This document shows, one piece after another, positions 24,261 through 32,448 of a DNA stretch of 39,600 nucleotides. The notes beneath the pieces are model-generated. The model ran no database searches and had not been told where the DNA came from. It worked only from the letters and a program-made list of their open reading frames with translations. The stretch covers positions 1 through 39,600 of the forward strand of contig JAAYBW010000095.1 in assembly GCA_012729975.1 (NCBI GenBank), given 5' to 3'. Within the stretch, counting starts at the first letter, position 1. Each line of letters begins with the position of its first letter. The position numbers and the translations under genes were made by a program. This stretch comes from Clostridiales bacterium. GTDB taxonomy: Bacteria > Bacillota > Clostridia > Oscillospirales > Oscillospiraceae.

Positions 24261-25206
24261 AACACAAAAGTTAAAGATATCCGAGGTCAACGCCCGCGCT
24301 GTAGCTGATCCGGAGGGATTTATCACGCAAAGCGAGGCGGATTACAGCTTCCAGATTGATAACGCGGTTCAGACGATTATAGACCGCATGAAAGGCAGCC
24401 CCATCGTTATGCTCTCCGGCCCCTCCGGTTCGGGAAAAACCACCTCGGCTTTCCGCCTCAAAGAAAAGCTCATCGCCACCGGCATTACCGCGCACACAAT
24501 CTCGCTGGACAATTATTTTCATACTCTGGACATACGAAGGGCCCCGCGTACGCCAAACGGCGACCTTGACCTGGAATCCCCTTTGTGCCTTGATATAGAA
24601 CTTATAAACGAGCATTTTGACTCTCTCCAGAGCGGAGAGGAAATTAAAATACCCCGCTATGATTTCATCCGCAAGGAGCGCAGCGCTTCCAGATGCACAA
24701 AGCTTAGTCTCGGGCCAAACGAGATAGCGATATTTGAGGGCATACACGCCCTGAATGATCAGATCTCCGGTCCTCACCCTCTGGCAACCAGGCTGTATAT
24801 AAGCGCGAGCACGGATTTTTATGACGACGTGGGAACGAAGGTATTCGACAGGACCTGGCTTCGGCTTATGAGGCGAGTCGTGCGCGACAACAGCTTTCGC
24901 GGCTCCGACGCGGCCTATACAATAGAGATGTGGAAAAACGTCCTGCGCGGAGAGCATTTATATATCGATCCGTACAAAGACAAGGCAGATGTTCTGATAA
25001 ATTCGGCAATGCCCTATGAGGTCTGCCTGTTCAAGCACTTCGCCGAACCGCTTTTCCGCGCGCTGCCCGAGGGCTCCGGACCGGCGGAAGAAATTGAGGA
25101 AATCGTCCTCGCTCTTGAAAAGTTCGTAGATATACCGGTCTATCCCGTTCCCGGAAATTCGATAATCCGCGAATTCATCGGCGGAAGCATTTACGATTAC
25201 AGTTGA
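24253..25206 (+). CDS. Uridine kinase-like nucleoside kinase
   Basis: P-loop kinase of the uridine kinase/phosphoribulokinase family, 317 aa. The Walker A motif GPSGSGKTT is at about residues 57-65, with SLDNYFHT and FEGIHALND matching the uridine-kinase core; RLMRRVVRDNSFRG is the lid-like region. The N-terminus is about 45 residues longer than in E. coli Udk, and the C-terminus is also longer. The substrate is unproven. ATG 24250 and 24253 are both possible; AAGGAG stands 7 bases before 24253. The start lies inside hemZ, so this gene is coupled to it. The promoter for the following gene overlaps its stop codon. Confidence 0.82.
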   Translation: MIKTQKLKISEVNARAVADPEGFITQSEADYSFQIDNAVQTIIDRMKGSPIVMLSGPSGSGKTTSAFRLKEKLIATGITAHTISLDNYFHTLDIRRAPRTPNGDLDLESPLCLDIELINEHFDSLQSGEEIKIPRYDFIRKERSASRCTKLSLGPNEIAIFEGIHALNDQISGPHPLATRLYISASTDFYDDVGTKVFDRTWLRLMRRVVRDNSFRGSDAAYTIEMWKNVLRGEHLYIDPYKDKADVLINSAMPYEVCLFKHFAEPLFRALPEGSGPAEEIEEIVLALEKFVDIPVYPVPGNSIIREFIGGSIYDYS

Positions 25207-25231
25207 ATTTATGTAGAACTGCCTGTATAAT
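25203..25231 (+). promoter_or_regulatory. Sigma-A promoter for the cytidylate-kinase-like gene
   Basis: TTGAAT (25203-25208) and TATAAT (25226-25231) are 17 bases apart. The -35 box overlaps the TGA of the preceding gene. The predicted start near 25238 coincides with a 12-bp tandem repeat. Confidence 0.7.
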
Positions 25232-25237
25232 AAATAC

Positions 25238-25261
25238 GGTGACAGTTATGGTGACAGTTAT
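25238..25261 (+). repeat. 12-bp perfect tandem duplication at the transcript start
   Basis: GGTGACAGTTAT occurs twice head-to-tail (25238-25249 and 25250-25261), starting 6 bases after the -10 box. The SD (TAGGAGGG) follows at once. Confidence 0.8.
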
Positions 25262-25279
25262 TATATAGGAGGGCTTGAT

Positions 25280-25903
25280 ATGAGCGGCAACAAAATAATA
25301 ACCATAAGCAGGGAGTTTGGTACCGGAGCGCGGCTCATCGGCCTTAGAATAGCCACCGAGCTCGGCTTCGATTACTACGACAGGGCGCTGATTCAATTAG
25401 CTGCGGACAAGAGCGGATTATCACCCGATTTTATTGAAAAGAATGAAACGACTTCCCGCAATTCTTTCCTCTACAATATAGCGACTACGGCTTATGTCAG
25501 CTCCACCATTAACCTTCAGTACACCATGCCCGTAAACGATAAGGCGTTCATTGCCCAATCCGAGGTCATTAAAGAGGTCGCGGCTAAGGGCAACTGCGTC
25601 ATCCTCGGCCGCTGCGCCGACTACGTGCTTTCCGACTATCCCAAACTTATGCGCGTGTTTCTTTACGGAGACCGCAAGGATCGCCTCAAGAGGATAATCG
25701 AGGATTACGGATACGACCCACAGACCGCTGAAGAGGAAATGAACAAGATCGACAAAGGCCGTGCCGGCTATATCAAATACTATACCGGCTCCGTCTGGAC
25801 AGATCACAGAACTCACGACATCATGCTCAACACCAGCCGCTGCGGCATCGAAGGCTCCGTGAAGGTTCTTCTCAATTTTGCCGAGGCTTTCTTTAAAGGC
25901 TGA
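25280..25903 (+). CDS. Cytidylate kinase-like family protein
   Basis: 207-residue P-loop protein of the cytidylate-kinase-like family (distinct from true Cmk). It begins with ISREFGTGARLIG, the family's modified Walker A region. GRCADYVLSDYP and YGDRKDRLKRI follow, and DHRTHDIMLNTSRCGIEG is the C-terminal signature. Its substrate is unknown in general. A strong SD (GGAGGG) precedes the ATG by about 8 bases. Its own promoter and a tandem repeat stand upstream, and two tandem terminators stand downstream, so it can be a monocistronic transcript. It converges with thiT. Confidence 0.85.
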   Translation: MSGNKIITISREFGTGARLIGLRIATELGFDYYDRALIQLAADKSGLSPDFIEKNETTSRNSFLYNIATTAYVSSTINLQYTMPVNDKAFIAQSEVIKEVAAKGNCVILGRCADYVLSDYPKLMRVFLYGDRKDRLKRIIEDYGYDPQTAEEEMNKIDKGRAGYIKYYTGSVWTDHRTHDIMLNTSRCGIEGSVKVLLNFAEAFFKG

Positions 25904-25910
25904 ATTGTTT

Positions 25911-25939
25911 AAGACCGCTGCTGACTGCAGCGGTCTTTT
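25911..25939 (+). terminator. First of two tandem terminators after the kinase-like gene
   Basis: AAGACCGCTGC and GCAGCGGTCTT form a perfect 11-bp stem with a TGACT loop, followed by a T-run. Confidence 0.88.
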
Positions 25940-25948
25940 GGTGTCCGC

Positions 25949-25985
25949 GGGCTGCGGCAGGATTACCTGCCGCAGCCCTCTTTAT
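25949..25985 (+). terminator. Second tandem terminator
   Basis: GGGCTGCGGCAGG and CCTGCCGCAGCCC form a perfect 13-bp stem around ATTA, followed by TCTTTAT. It lies 10 bases after the first terminator and just before the convergent thiT stop. Confidence 0.75.
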
Positions 25986-26018
25986 ACCGGCATCCCGCTA
26001 AAAATCGGAGAACAGAAA

Positions 26019-26561
26019 TTAATCCGCGCGAAGTAGCTTCGTGTTGCGGCCTATAAGGACTACGATGAGCGCTGTTAGCAGAAAACTCACGAGCATGTAT
26101 CCGCCGTTATAAAGCAGCGAGTATATTAAAGCGTTATGCATCCGAAGCGTCAGGCTTCCTATAACAAGGTCCTCTATCCACTCCCCCCAGATAATTACAC
26201 CCGAAAGCACATGGCAGATATATCGGGCAAGACTTCCGATGAATACGGCGAGCAGCGGTCTTGACGGGAAAAATCCCGCAAGACCCGTAAGCGCGTATGC
26301 CACGCCGTAGTCAAGTATAAGCGACTGCCAGCCGTAAGCTATTCCGCCGCTGACCACGCACTTTAAAATTCCGAAAACCAGTCCGGCTCCTATGCCCCAC
26401 CAGCCTCCTCTGCGTATTGAATAGATCATAAGCGGCAGCATTACAAGGCTTATGCTCCCCCCGTTTGCCCAGAAGTCAAGACGCAGGAATGAAAGCGCAA
26501 CGGCTAAAGCGACGCAGACGGCGCCTTCGGTCAAAGAGAGCAGTTGAGTGTGATTTTTCAT
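26019..26561 (-). CDS. thiT: Thiamine transporter ThiT (ECF S-component)
   Basis: Substrate-binding membrane subunit of an energy-coupling-factor thiamine importer. The 180 residues contain about six hydrophobic segments. Family marks include LRLDFWANGGSISLVMLPLM near the start (the conserved S/G-rich segment that binds thiamine) and YGWQSLILDYGVAY in the middle. The gene for the ECF energising module (EcfA, EcfT) is not here, so it probably uses a shared module. The frame allows ATG 26570, but GGAG stands 9 bases before ATG 26561 and almost abuts 26570. A TPP riboswitch with terminator lies directly upstream on the same strand, which confirms the thiamine link. It converges with the kinase-like gene. 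Confidence 0.93.
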   Translation of the reverse strand: MKNHTQLLSLTEGAVCVALAVALSFLRLDFWANGGSISLVMLPLMIYSIRRGGWWGIGAGLVFGILKCVVSGGIAYGWQSLILDYGVAYALTGLAGFFPSRPLLAVFIGSLARYICHVLSGVIIWGEWIEDLVIGSLTLRMHNALIYSLLYNGGYMLVSFLLTALIVVLIGRNTKLLRAD

Positions 26562-26635
26562 AATATTCATCTCCGCTTTGTTATTTGTAAAAATACATAA
26601 ATGTTACCGGTTAAACTCTTATATTAATAAATATA

Positions 26636-26668
26636 TAAAAAGCGCCGTTCCCGAAAAGGGCGCGGCGC
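26636..26668 (-). terminator. Riboswitch-linked intrinsic terminator before thiT
   Basis: On the minus strand, GCGCCG pairs with CGGCGC, with an inner CCC-TTTTC-GGG stem, followed by five Ts. It lies just after the TPP aptamer, so thiamine pyrophosphate binding would be expected to favour termination. Confidence 0.85.
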
Positions 26669-26671
26669 GTT

Positions 26672-26758
26672 GCTTTTTTCCTACGCCGGCATTATCCGGA
26701 TCAGGTATATGGGTTCGCGCCTGCCGCGCGTCTCAGCCGTTATTCACAGCACCCCCCC
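26672..26758 (-). promoter_or_regulatory. TPP riboswitch (THI element)
   Basis: Read on the minus strand, the conserved CTGAGA block (complement of 26731-26736) and the ACCTGATC-CGGATAATGCC-GGCGTAGG block (about 26680-26706) match the thiamine pyrophosphate aptamer. A 5' run of G residues and the GTGCTG segment precede them. It directly precedes a terminator hairpin and thiT, the classic arrangement for thiamine-repressed import. I did not find a convincing promoter in the about 60 bases upstream. Confidence 0.95.
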
Positions 26759-26817
26759 GATATTCAGTTTTGCCGGACCGAAAGGATTTATCCGAACGGT
26801 ATAACTCAAGGAGCTCT

Positions 26818-27807
26818 TCAGTTATTATCTCTTTTAAGCAGCCTGATATCCTTCCCGACGAAACGCAGGTTTTCATACTCACCGAGAATGCGCGATACGG
26901 TTTGCGGCAGATATCTTTTCGTAAGCTCGGCAGCCGAAAGGTTGCTGCTTATTATCGTTTTGTTCCCGCGGCAGAGTCTTGTGTTGATAAGGTCGTATAG
27001 CGCGCTTTGCGTGAACGTTGTTGTCATTTCCGTACCCAGATCGTCGAGAATGAGAAGGTCGCAGAGCATATAGCGCTCCATGCTGCTCTGAACCGATTCA
27101 CCCGGCTCACGAGAAAATTTATATGCCTCAAAAAGAGAAAATATATTCACGGCCGTGTCGTAAACTACCGAAAAGCCCTTTTGAGAGACTTCTCTGGCTA
27201 TACAGGCGGACAGAAAGGTCTTTCCGAGGCCCGGGCCGCCGTTTAAAAACAGGTTGTCGCTTTTGTCCCCGAATTTACGGGCGTATTCCAAACATATTTC
27301 GTATACAATCTCCATATGCTCTCGCGCAGGGTCGCCCGGCTCCCCGTACCAGTCGAGCGAAAAGCTGTCAAAGCTCTCCTTTCCCAGCCTTAAGAGCGCC
27401 GAAAGCTCCTTTTTCTGTTCCTGCGAGTAAAGCTCAAGAAGGCATGAACACGGCTTTGCGTTAACAAAGCCCGTGTCGCCGCATCGCGTGCAAAGCGGCT
27501 TATAATCCAGTAATTCGGGCGCGTAGCCCGCCTGTACCATCAGTTCGGCTCTCTCGGCCTGCAGGGAAAGGTTTTTAAGGGAAATGCTGCGCACGGCTTT
27601 TTCCGGGTCCGCCCCTCCGTCCAGCGCGGCTGCCGCCGCCTCGATCACAGACAGGGCAAGCTGCCTGTCGATTTCCTGTACCCTCGGCAGCACTCTGTAT
27701 ACGCGCTCCGTGATGCGCTTTTTCTCCTCTTCCGCCAAGCGTTTATTTGCGGCAAGCCTGTTTCGCGCCGCCGCCAGAATCTTTCCGTCCAGCGACATAG
27801 AAATCAA
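26818..27807 (-). CDS. dnaC: Replicative helicase loader, DnaC/DnaI type
   Basis: AAA+ ATPase that loads the replicative helicase. A zinc-binding-like segment CTRCGDTGFV...CSC (about residues 105-122) precedes the ATPase. Walker A is GGPGLGKTFLS and Walker B is LLILDDLG. The sensor region (TIISSNLS, RYLPQTVSRI) is also typical of DnaC/DnaI. The length is 329 aa, like B. subtilis DnaI (about 311). It overlaps the stop of the upstream dnaD-like gene by 4 bases (ATGA), so they are translationally coupled, as in other Bacillota where DnaD and the loader act together. No dnaB helicase gene is in the window. Confidence 0.9.
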   Translation of the reverse strand: MISMSLDGKILAAARNRLAANKRLAEEEKKRITERVYRVLPRVQEIDRQLALSVIEAAAAALDGGADPEKAVRSISLKNLSLQAERAELMVQAGYAPELLDYKPLCTRCGDTGFVNAKPCSCLLELYSQEQKKELSALLRLGKESFDSFSLDWYGEPGDPAREHMEIVYEICLEYARKFGDKSDNLFLNGGPGLGKTFLSACIAREVSQKGFSVVYDTAVNIFSLFEAYKFSREPGESVQSSMERYMLCDLLILDDLGTEMTTTFTQSALYDLINTRLCRGNKTIISSNLSAAELTKRYLPQTVSRILGEYENLRFVGKDIRLLKRDNN

Positions 27808-28727
27808 CCTCCGCTTTTCTTGAGCTTGTCCAGTGAGCGTTTAAGACGCGCAAGCTCTCCGTCACCCGCGCCGCCGCCCGCCTGCGTCGTCAGAGCTCTG
27901 CCATCGCCCGCTTTTATTTCCTGCGGCGTATGCAAACCCTTCGAATGCCAGCTTTTCAGTATAGAGTTCATATAAGGCCACACCAAAGCTCCTTTTTTAA
28001 GCACCGTGCGGTCATAGGCCTCCTCGACAGATTCGGGCGGAAAGCCCATATCCACCCAGGAAGCGATGTATTTTTCCTCGCCCGGGGACAGCGCCCGGCC
28101 CCTGATGCCGAGACAGTCGCATATTTTCTGCCTGTCGAGACGTTTTTCCGCGATACGGCGTATGTATTCCTCAGCCGAGTCAAGATTTACAATCTCGTTT
28201 CGTGCCCAAACGTAAGCTTCCTTTTCTATGAAACGCATAGACGGCTTTCTGCCCGGCCCCGCTTTCTGCTCGGTTTGTTCCGTACAATACACGACAAGCA
28301 GAAGTATTACCTCGGGAGGCAGGCCCAGATAATCGTATAAGCCGTATAAAATCTTAAGGTCTCCGCCGGAAAGTACCCGACCGAGCCGCGACTGCACCTC
28401 GCGCACAAGAGTAGCAAACTGGCTGTTCCCGGAAACATGGTCCGCTATTTCGTCGGCTGTGTACTCCGGAGGCTCGTCCGGTCTTTCCCGCACTTCCGGG
28501 CCCTCCGCGACCATGCCCATCGCCCGCAGTGTGTTCATTGCCTTTGCCAAGCCGCCTTGAAGCGGCAGCTTCCCGGCGTCGGAGGGGTCAAACCGGCCGT
28601 TGTTCCGGAGTATGTATATATACAGCAGTGCCGCTTCACCGTCTCCGGCGGCGATAAGTCTGTCCGCAGCTTCGGCGCTCATGAAAACGGCTCCCGCGGG
28701 CGGCAGTACATAGCTTTTATCTTTCAC
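27804..28727 (-). CDS. DnaD-domain replication initiation protein
   Basis: 307-residue protein with DnaD/DnaB-like features, expected to help DnaA-dependent or PriA-dependent loading of the replicative helicase. An N-terminal winged-helix-like part (about 1-80) precedes two DnaD-like (DnaB_2) segments: about 115-195 (LGRVLSGGDLKILYGLYDYLGLPPEVILLLVVY) and about 200-280 (RGRALSPGEEKYIASWVDMGF, YMNSILKSWHSKGL). The GTG start at 28727 has an AAAGGA SD 11 bases upstream. A promoter is seen at 28758-28786. It is coupled to the helicase loader by a 4-base overlap. The motif quality is good, but the exact protein (DnaD or a DnaB-type co-loader) is not resolved. Confidence 0.85.
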   Translation of the reverse strand: MKDKSYVLPPAGAVFMSAEAADRLIAAGDGEAALLYIYILRNNGRFDPSDAGKLPLQGGLAKAMNTLRAMGMVAEGPEVRERPDEPPEYTADEIADHVSGNSQFATLVREVQSRLGRVLSGGDLKILYGLYDYLGLPPEVILLLVVYCTEQTEQKAGPGRKPSMRFIEKEAYVWARNEIVNLDSAEEYIRRIAEKRLDRQKICDCLGIRGRALSPGEEKYIASWVDMGFPPESVEEAYDRTVLKKGALVWPYMNSILKSWHSKGLHTPQEIKAGDGRALTTQAGGGAGDGELARLKRSLDKLKKSGG

Positions 28728-28757
28728 ACGGTCACCGTCCTTTACTGATTATTTTAC

Positions 28758-28786
28758 AGTATAACAGTTAAATCGCGGTGCCGCAA
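28758..28786 (-). promoter_or_regulatory. Sigma-A promoter for dnaD-dnaC
   Basis: On the minus strand, TTGCGG (28781-28786) and TATACT (28758-28763) are 17 bases apart. This promoter and the U32 promoter (28831) diverge from one 190-base region. Confidence 0.6.
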
Positions 28787-28830
28787 CGAAGAAACGGTTT
28801 TTTTGGCTTTCTAAATTTTTTCCGCTCGTA

Positions 28831-28859
28831 TTTACTGACCGTTGCCGACGTGGTATAAT
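28831..28859 (+). promoter_or_regulatory. Sigma-A promoter for the U32-maf-mre-min-hisS-aspS operon
   Basis: TTTACT (28831-28836) and TATAAT (28854-28859) are 17 bases apart. The predicted start is near 28866, at the edge of a tandem repeat. No other promoter was evident before aspS. Confidence 0.65.
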
Positions 28860-28867
28860 AACATATT

Positions 28868-28899
28868 GTAGTATACGCTCAAGGTAGTATACGCTCAAG
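28868..28899 (+). repeat. 16-bp perfect tandem duplication at the transcript start
   Basis: GTAGTATACGCTCAAG occurs twice head-to-tail (28868-28883 and 28884-28899), starting 8 bases after the -10 box. Each copy contains the palindrome GTATAC. It lies between the promoter and the SD (AAGGAAG). Confidence 0.9.
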
Positions 28900-28919
28900 T
28901 TAGCTATAAGGAAGCAGGT

Positions 28920-30989
28920 ATGAGTATGACGGAGCTTTCCGTTCCCTGCGGAAAACCGGAAGCGGTGCGCGCCGCGGTGCAGAGCGGCGCGGACTCTGTC
29001 GTGCTTTGCCTTGACACATCCGGCTTTCTCAGACCCTATTTTTTTACCGAAAACCAGTTTGCCGCCGCGGCGGAGTATTGCCGTATCCGCGGAGTTTCCG
29101 TAACGGTTTCAAGCGAGGAATATGTCCGGGATGACGGCATTGAGGATGCCGTGAGGCTTTTGGCGCGCGCGTGTGAGCTTGGTGCGGATGCGGCGCTCAT
29201 ATCCGACCCGGGCCTTTTACGCGCGGCACGCCAGTGTCTGCCCGATCTTCCTTTCTATATAGGTGAACGCAACTCCGTGCGCGATATTTCCGGAGCACGT
29301 TTTCTCGCCTCGCTGGGCGCCTCCCGCGTAAGGCTCGCACCGGAGCTTTCGGCCGATGAAATGCGTGCCATTTGCTCCTCAGCGACGGTACGGACCGAGG
29401 CGCTGTGCTACGGGCAGCTGTGCTGCGCGGCCGGAGGCCTGTGTTATCTCGGCTCGTTTACCGGGAAACGCAGCGCGAATCTGCATACCTGCGAAAGGCC
29501 ATGCAGCGCTGCTTACAGCTTCGGAATAAGGTCGGACTGCCATGCTCTGAGCATGAAGATATACTCTCTTATGTCACATTTGGACGAGCTCGAATCTATG
29601 GGCGTATCCGCCGTAACTACGGACGGCCGTTTTCGCCGACCGGAATATACGGCTATACTGACCGATATATGCCACCGTTCTCTCATGTCGAAAAAGCCGC
29701 CATCCGAGCACGACATGGAGCTTTTGAGCCGCGCTTTTCCCTCCGCGGGAAAAAGCGACGCTTATTTCCGCGGCGAACCGGGCCCGGAGCTCTTCGGATA
29801 TATCCGCCGAAAACGCGCTCATGTGCCCTCCTCGGTCAGATCGGAGTACATGCGCACCGAGCACCCGCGCGTACCGGTGAATTTCTATGCTGTCATACAC
29901 CGCGGCGTACCCGCGCAGCTGGCCGCTGCGGACGAGAGCGGCAACACGACTGTCGTCAGAGGTCCCGTGCCCGCAGCGCAGGGCGAGCGGGAGCTTAACG
30001 CGGTGGTATTGCAATCAGCCCTTTACAACACAATCGGTACACCTTATGTCTGCCGGGGCGTCAAAAGCAGTATAGACGAGGGTCTGTACATGAGTATACC
30101 CGATATATCCGCTATGAAAGCACACGCACTATCCATGCTCAGCCTCAAGCGCCGCGAAAAGCCTCCTTTTCGCTATGAGGAATACCACGCTCCCGTGCGC
30201 TATATCGAGCGGAAAGAACCGCCCGATATTACGATTTCGGTTCAAAAGGCCTCCCAGCTATCACCGGAGCTGTCAGGACTTAAGCCTGCGGTGCTGTACG
30301 TTCCGGTTTCCGAGCTGCTGTCCTCCCCCACCTCCGTCACGCCTTTTTGGGAAAACGGTTACACAGAGATATGCGCCGCGCTCCCTCCCGTAATGCAGGG
30401 AGCGGAAGGCGAAAAGCTTATGGACGACTTGACCCGTCTAAAGGATATCCATATTTCACAGGTGCTCTGCGGCAGCTTTGCTTCGGCCGTCGCCGCAAGG
30501 GCCTGCGGATTTTCCGTGCGCGGAGACTTCACTCTCAATATTACAAATTCCCATACTCTCAGGATAGCCAAAGACCTCGGCATGCTTTCGGCCGGCATAT
30601 CCTTTGAGCTGGAGTATTCCGATATAAAGGCCATGAGCAAGGGCATTGACACCGAGATAATGGTCTACGGCCGCCTGCCGCTGATGTTTACCGGGGCATG
30701 TGTCATAAAGGCCGGGACAGGCCTATGCGGCTGCGACAATGCAATTCATCTGCGGGACAGGCGCGGCGGCGCTTTGCCAGTGATGCGGCAGCCCGGCTGC
30801 CGAACCGTCATATACAGCGAGGAAAAGCTTTTTCTCGCTTCACGCAGAAACGAATACGAGAAGCTGGGGCTCTGGGGAGCGCGGCTCGCTTTTTCAACCG
30901 AAAACGCAAAGGAGTGCGTTCAGGCTGCCGCCCGCTATCTCGATCTGAGTCCCTACGAGCCGGTCGCCAAAACGAGAGGCCGTTACTGA
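28920..30989 (+). CDS. U32-family peptidase-like protein
   Basis: 689-residue member of the U32 (collagenase-like) family; several relatives are now known as tRNA- or ubiquinone-hydroxylation factors that use an Fe-S centre. The N-terminal U32 core starts GKPEAVRAAVQSGADSVVL and contains the cysteine cluster seen as CYGQLCCAAGGLCYLGS then NLHTCERPC. The C-terminal half (about 350-689) is a second, related module, with VYGRLPLMFTGACVIKAG and further Cys residues. The Cys arrangement is like that of Fe-S-binding members. The specific substrate is not predictable. ATG 28920 has an AAGGAAG SD. It is the first gene of the long plus-strand operon; maf follows after 25 bases. Confidence 0.85.
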   Translation: MSMTELSVPCGKPEAVRAAVQSGADSVVLCLDTSGFLRPYFFTENQFAAAAEYCRIRGVSVTVSSEEYVRDDGIEDAVRLLARACELGADAALISDPGLLRAARQCLPDLPFYIGERNSVRDISGARFLASLGASRVRLAPELSADEMRAICSSATVRTEALCYGQLCCAAGGLCYLGSFTGKRSANLHTCERPCSAAYSFGIRSDCHALSMKIYSLMSHLDELESMGVSAVTTDGRFRRPEYTAILTDICHRSLMSKKPPSEHDMELLSRAFPSAGKSDAYFRGEPGPELFGYIRRKRAHVPSSVRSEYMRTEHPRVPVNFYAVIHRGVPAQLAAADESGNTTVVRGPVPAAQGERELNAVVLQSALYNTIGTPYVCRGVKSSIDEGLYMSIPDISAMKAHALSMLSLKRREKPPFRYEEYHAPVRYIERKEPPDITISVQKASQLSPELSGLKPAVLYVPVSELLSSPTSVTPFWENGYTEICAALPPVMQGAEGEKLMDDLTRLKDIHISQVLCGSFASAVAARACGFSVRGDFTLNITNSHTLRIAKDLGMLSAGISFELEYSDIKAMSKGIDTEIMVYGRLPLMFTGACVIKAGTGLCGCDNAIHLRDRRGGALPVMRQPGCRTVIYSEEKLFLASRRNEYEKLGLWGARLAFSTENAKECVQAAARYLDLSPYEPVAKTRGRY

Positions 30990-31014
30990 AACGATATATA
31001 AGGACACTTAAACA

Positions 31015-31593
31015 ATGACCGAAAAACCCATTCTGGCATCCGCTTCCCCGCGGCGTATCGAGCTTCTTCGCTCTCTGGGGCTCGATTTTGATATACTTCC
31101 CTCCCCCTGCGAAAATGAGCCGGATATGTCGATCGGTCCGCAGGCCGCGCTTGAATCCGTCGCGCTGGCAAAAGCCGAGACCGTCCGTGATATGACCGGT
31201 ACAGACAAGCTGATAATAGCGGCTGATACCTCCGTGCTGCTCGACGGCGCTTTTCTCGGCAAACCCCGCGACAGGGCCGAAGCCGCCGCTATGCTCCGGG
31301 CTCTCTCGGGGCGGCGTCACACCGTGATCACCGGCGTCGCTTTGCTCCGCGGCCCCGATAATATCGTGTTTAGCGAAACAACGCAGGTTTTTTTCCGGCC
31401 TCTTACAGAGCGGGAAATAAACATATATACGGCAACCGGCGAGCCGTTGGACAAGGCCGGGGCTTACGGGGCGCAGGGCATGGCCTCACTGTTTATCGAG
31501 CGTATCGAGGGCGATTATTTTAATGTTGTCGGTCTGCCCGTGTGCCGTCTTGGCCTTATGCTCGCGCGTATGGGCATTAATATACTGGAGTAG
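31015..31593 (+). CDS. maf: Maf nucleoside triphosphate pyrophosphatase
   Basis: House-cleaning nucleotide pyrophosphatase linked to septum formation. The signature ASASPRRIELL at the start and IIAADTSVLLDG, LGKPRDRAEAAAML in the middle match the family. The 192-aa length is normal. One unusual detail is ADTSV where most Maf proteins have ADTVV; the catalytic Asp is kept. The gene overlaps or abuts its neighbours (25 bases after U32, 3 bases before mreC), so it is in one operon with the cell-shape genes, as in many Bacillota. Confidence 0.93.
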   Translation: MTEKPILASASPRRIELLRSLGLDFDILPSPCENEPDMSIGPQAALESVALAKAETVRDMTGTDKLIIAADTSVLLDGAFLGKPRDRAEAAAMLRALSGRRHTVITGVALLRGPDNIVFSETTQVFFRPLTEREINIYTATGEPLDKAGAYGAQGMASLFIERIEGDYFNVVGLPVCRLGLMLARMGINILE

Positions 31594-31596
31594 CGT

Positions 31597-32439
31597 ATGA
31601 AAAATTTTTTTTCCAAAAAAGCGATGCGCGTTGTCCTCATACTGGTAATCGTGCTGGCTGTGATATTGCTCTCGCGGCTCATTATGGGCGGCGGCAACGT
31701 GGTAACCGGATCTGTGCGCTTTATCACATCGCCGATGGAAAAGGGTCTGGGCTGGTTCGTTGACCGGCTTGAGGGCATATACGATTACATGTACAGGTAT
31801 GACGAACTGAAAGCCGAAAACGAAGAGCTTAAAGCCAGGATAAAGCAAATGGAAGCCGAGGTTCGACAATCGGAAGCCACGAATAAGGAAAACGCCGTGC
31901 TGCGCGAGCTTCTCAATTTATCGGAGCTTCATCCGCAGTTCACCTATGACATAGCGGCTATCACCTCCTGGAACTCCTCCACGTGGTCCTCCTCATTCGT
32001 TATAAACCGCGGCACCCGCTCGGGAATCGAGCTGTTTGACCCGGTTATAACGGAAGAAGGCGATCTTGTCGGGCAGGTCGTGGAAGTGACCGGCACATCA
32101 GCCGTTGTGCAGACAATTATTGATTCAGCCGCCAGCGTAGGAGCCTATATCAGCCGGACAGGCATAACGGCAGTAGCCGAGGGCGACTATTTCATGATGC
32201 AGGACGGCAACTTAAAGCTATCCTACATGCCTGACGGAACGGAGGTTTTAAACGGGGACACCGTTCTTACCTCCGGAGTAGGCGAAATTTTTCCGCCGGA
32301 TCTTGTTATCGGAACAATCGTGTCGGTAACTACGGACGAGAGCGGGTTCACCGTTTACGGCATTATTAAACCCGGAGTCGAGCTCAGCTCGCTGACTCAC
32401 GTGTTTATAATAAAAGACTACGACTACACAACGGATTGA
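31597..32439 (+). CDS. mreC: Rod shape-determining protein MreC
   Basis: Bitopic protein of the elongasome that links the cytoskeleton to the cell-wall synthases. One N-terminal membrane segment (about residues 9-28) is followed by a coiled-coil-like stretch (about 65-110, rich in KAENEELKARI-type heptads) and a beta-rich extracellular domain with NRGTRSGIELFDPV, TGTSAVVQTI and DGTEVLNGDTVLTSG. The 280-aa length is typical. It starts 3 bases after maf and is followed by mreD after 9 bases. The mreB gene, normally just upstream, is not here. Confidence 0.92.
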   Translation: MKNFFSKKAMRVVLILVIVLAVILLSRLIMGGGNVVTGSVRFITSPMEKGLGWFVDRLEGIYDYMYRYDELKAENEELKARIKQMEAEVRQSEATNKENAVLRELLNLSELHPQFTYDIAAITSWNSSTWSSSFVINRGTRSGIELFDPVITEEGDLVGQVVEVTGTSAVVQTIIDSAASVGAYISRTGITAVAEGDYFMMQDGNLKLSYMPDGTEVLNGDTVLTSGVGEIFPPDLVIGTIVSVTTDESGFTVYGIIKPGVELSSLTHVFIIKDYDYTTD

Positions 32440-32448
32440 GGTGCGGCA

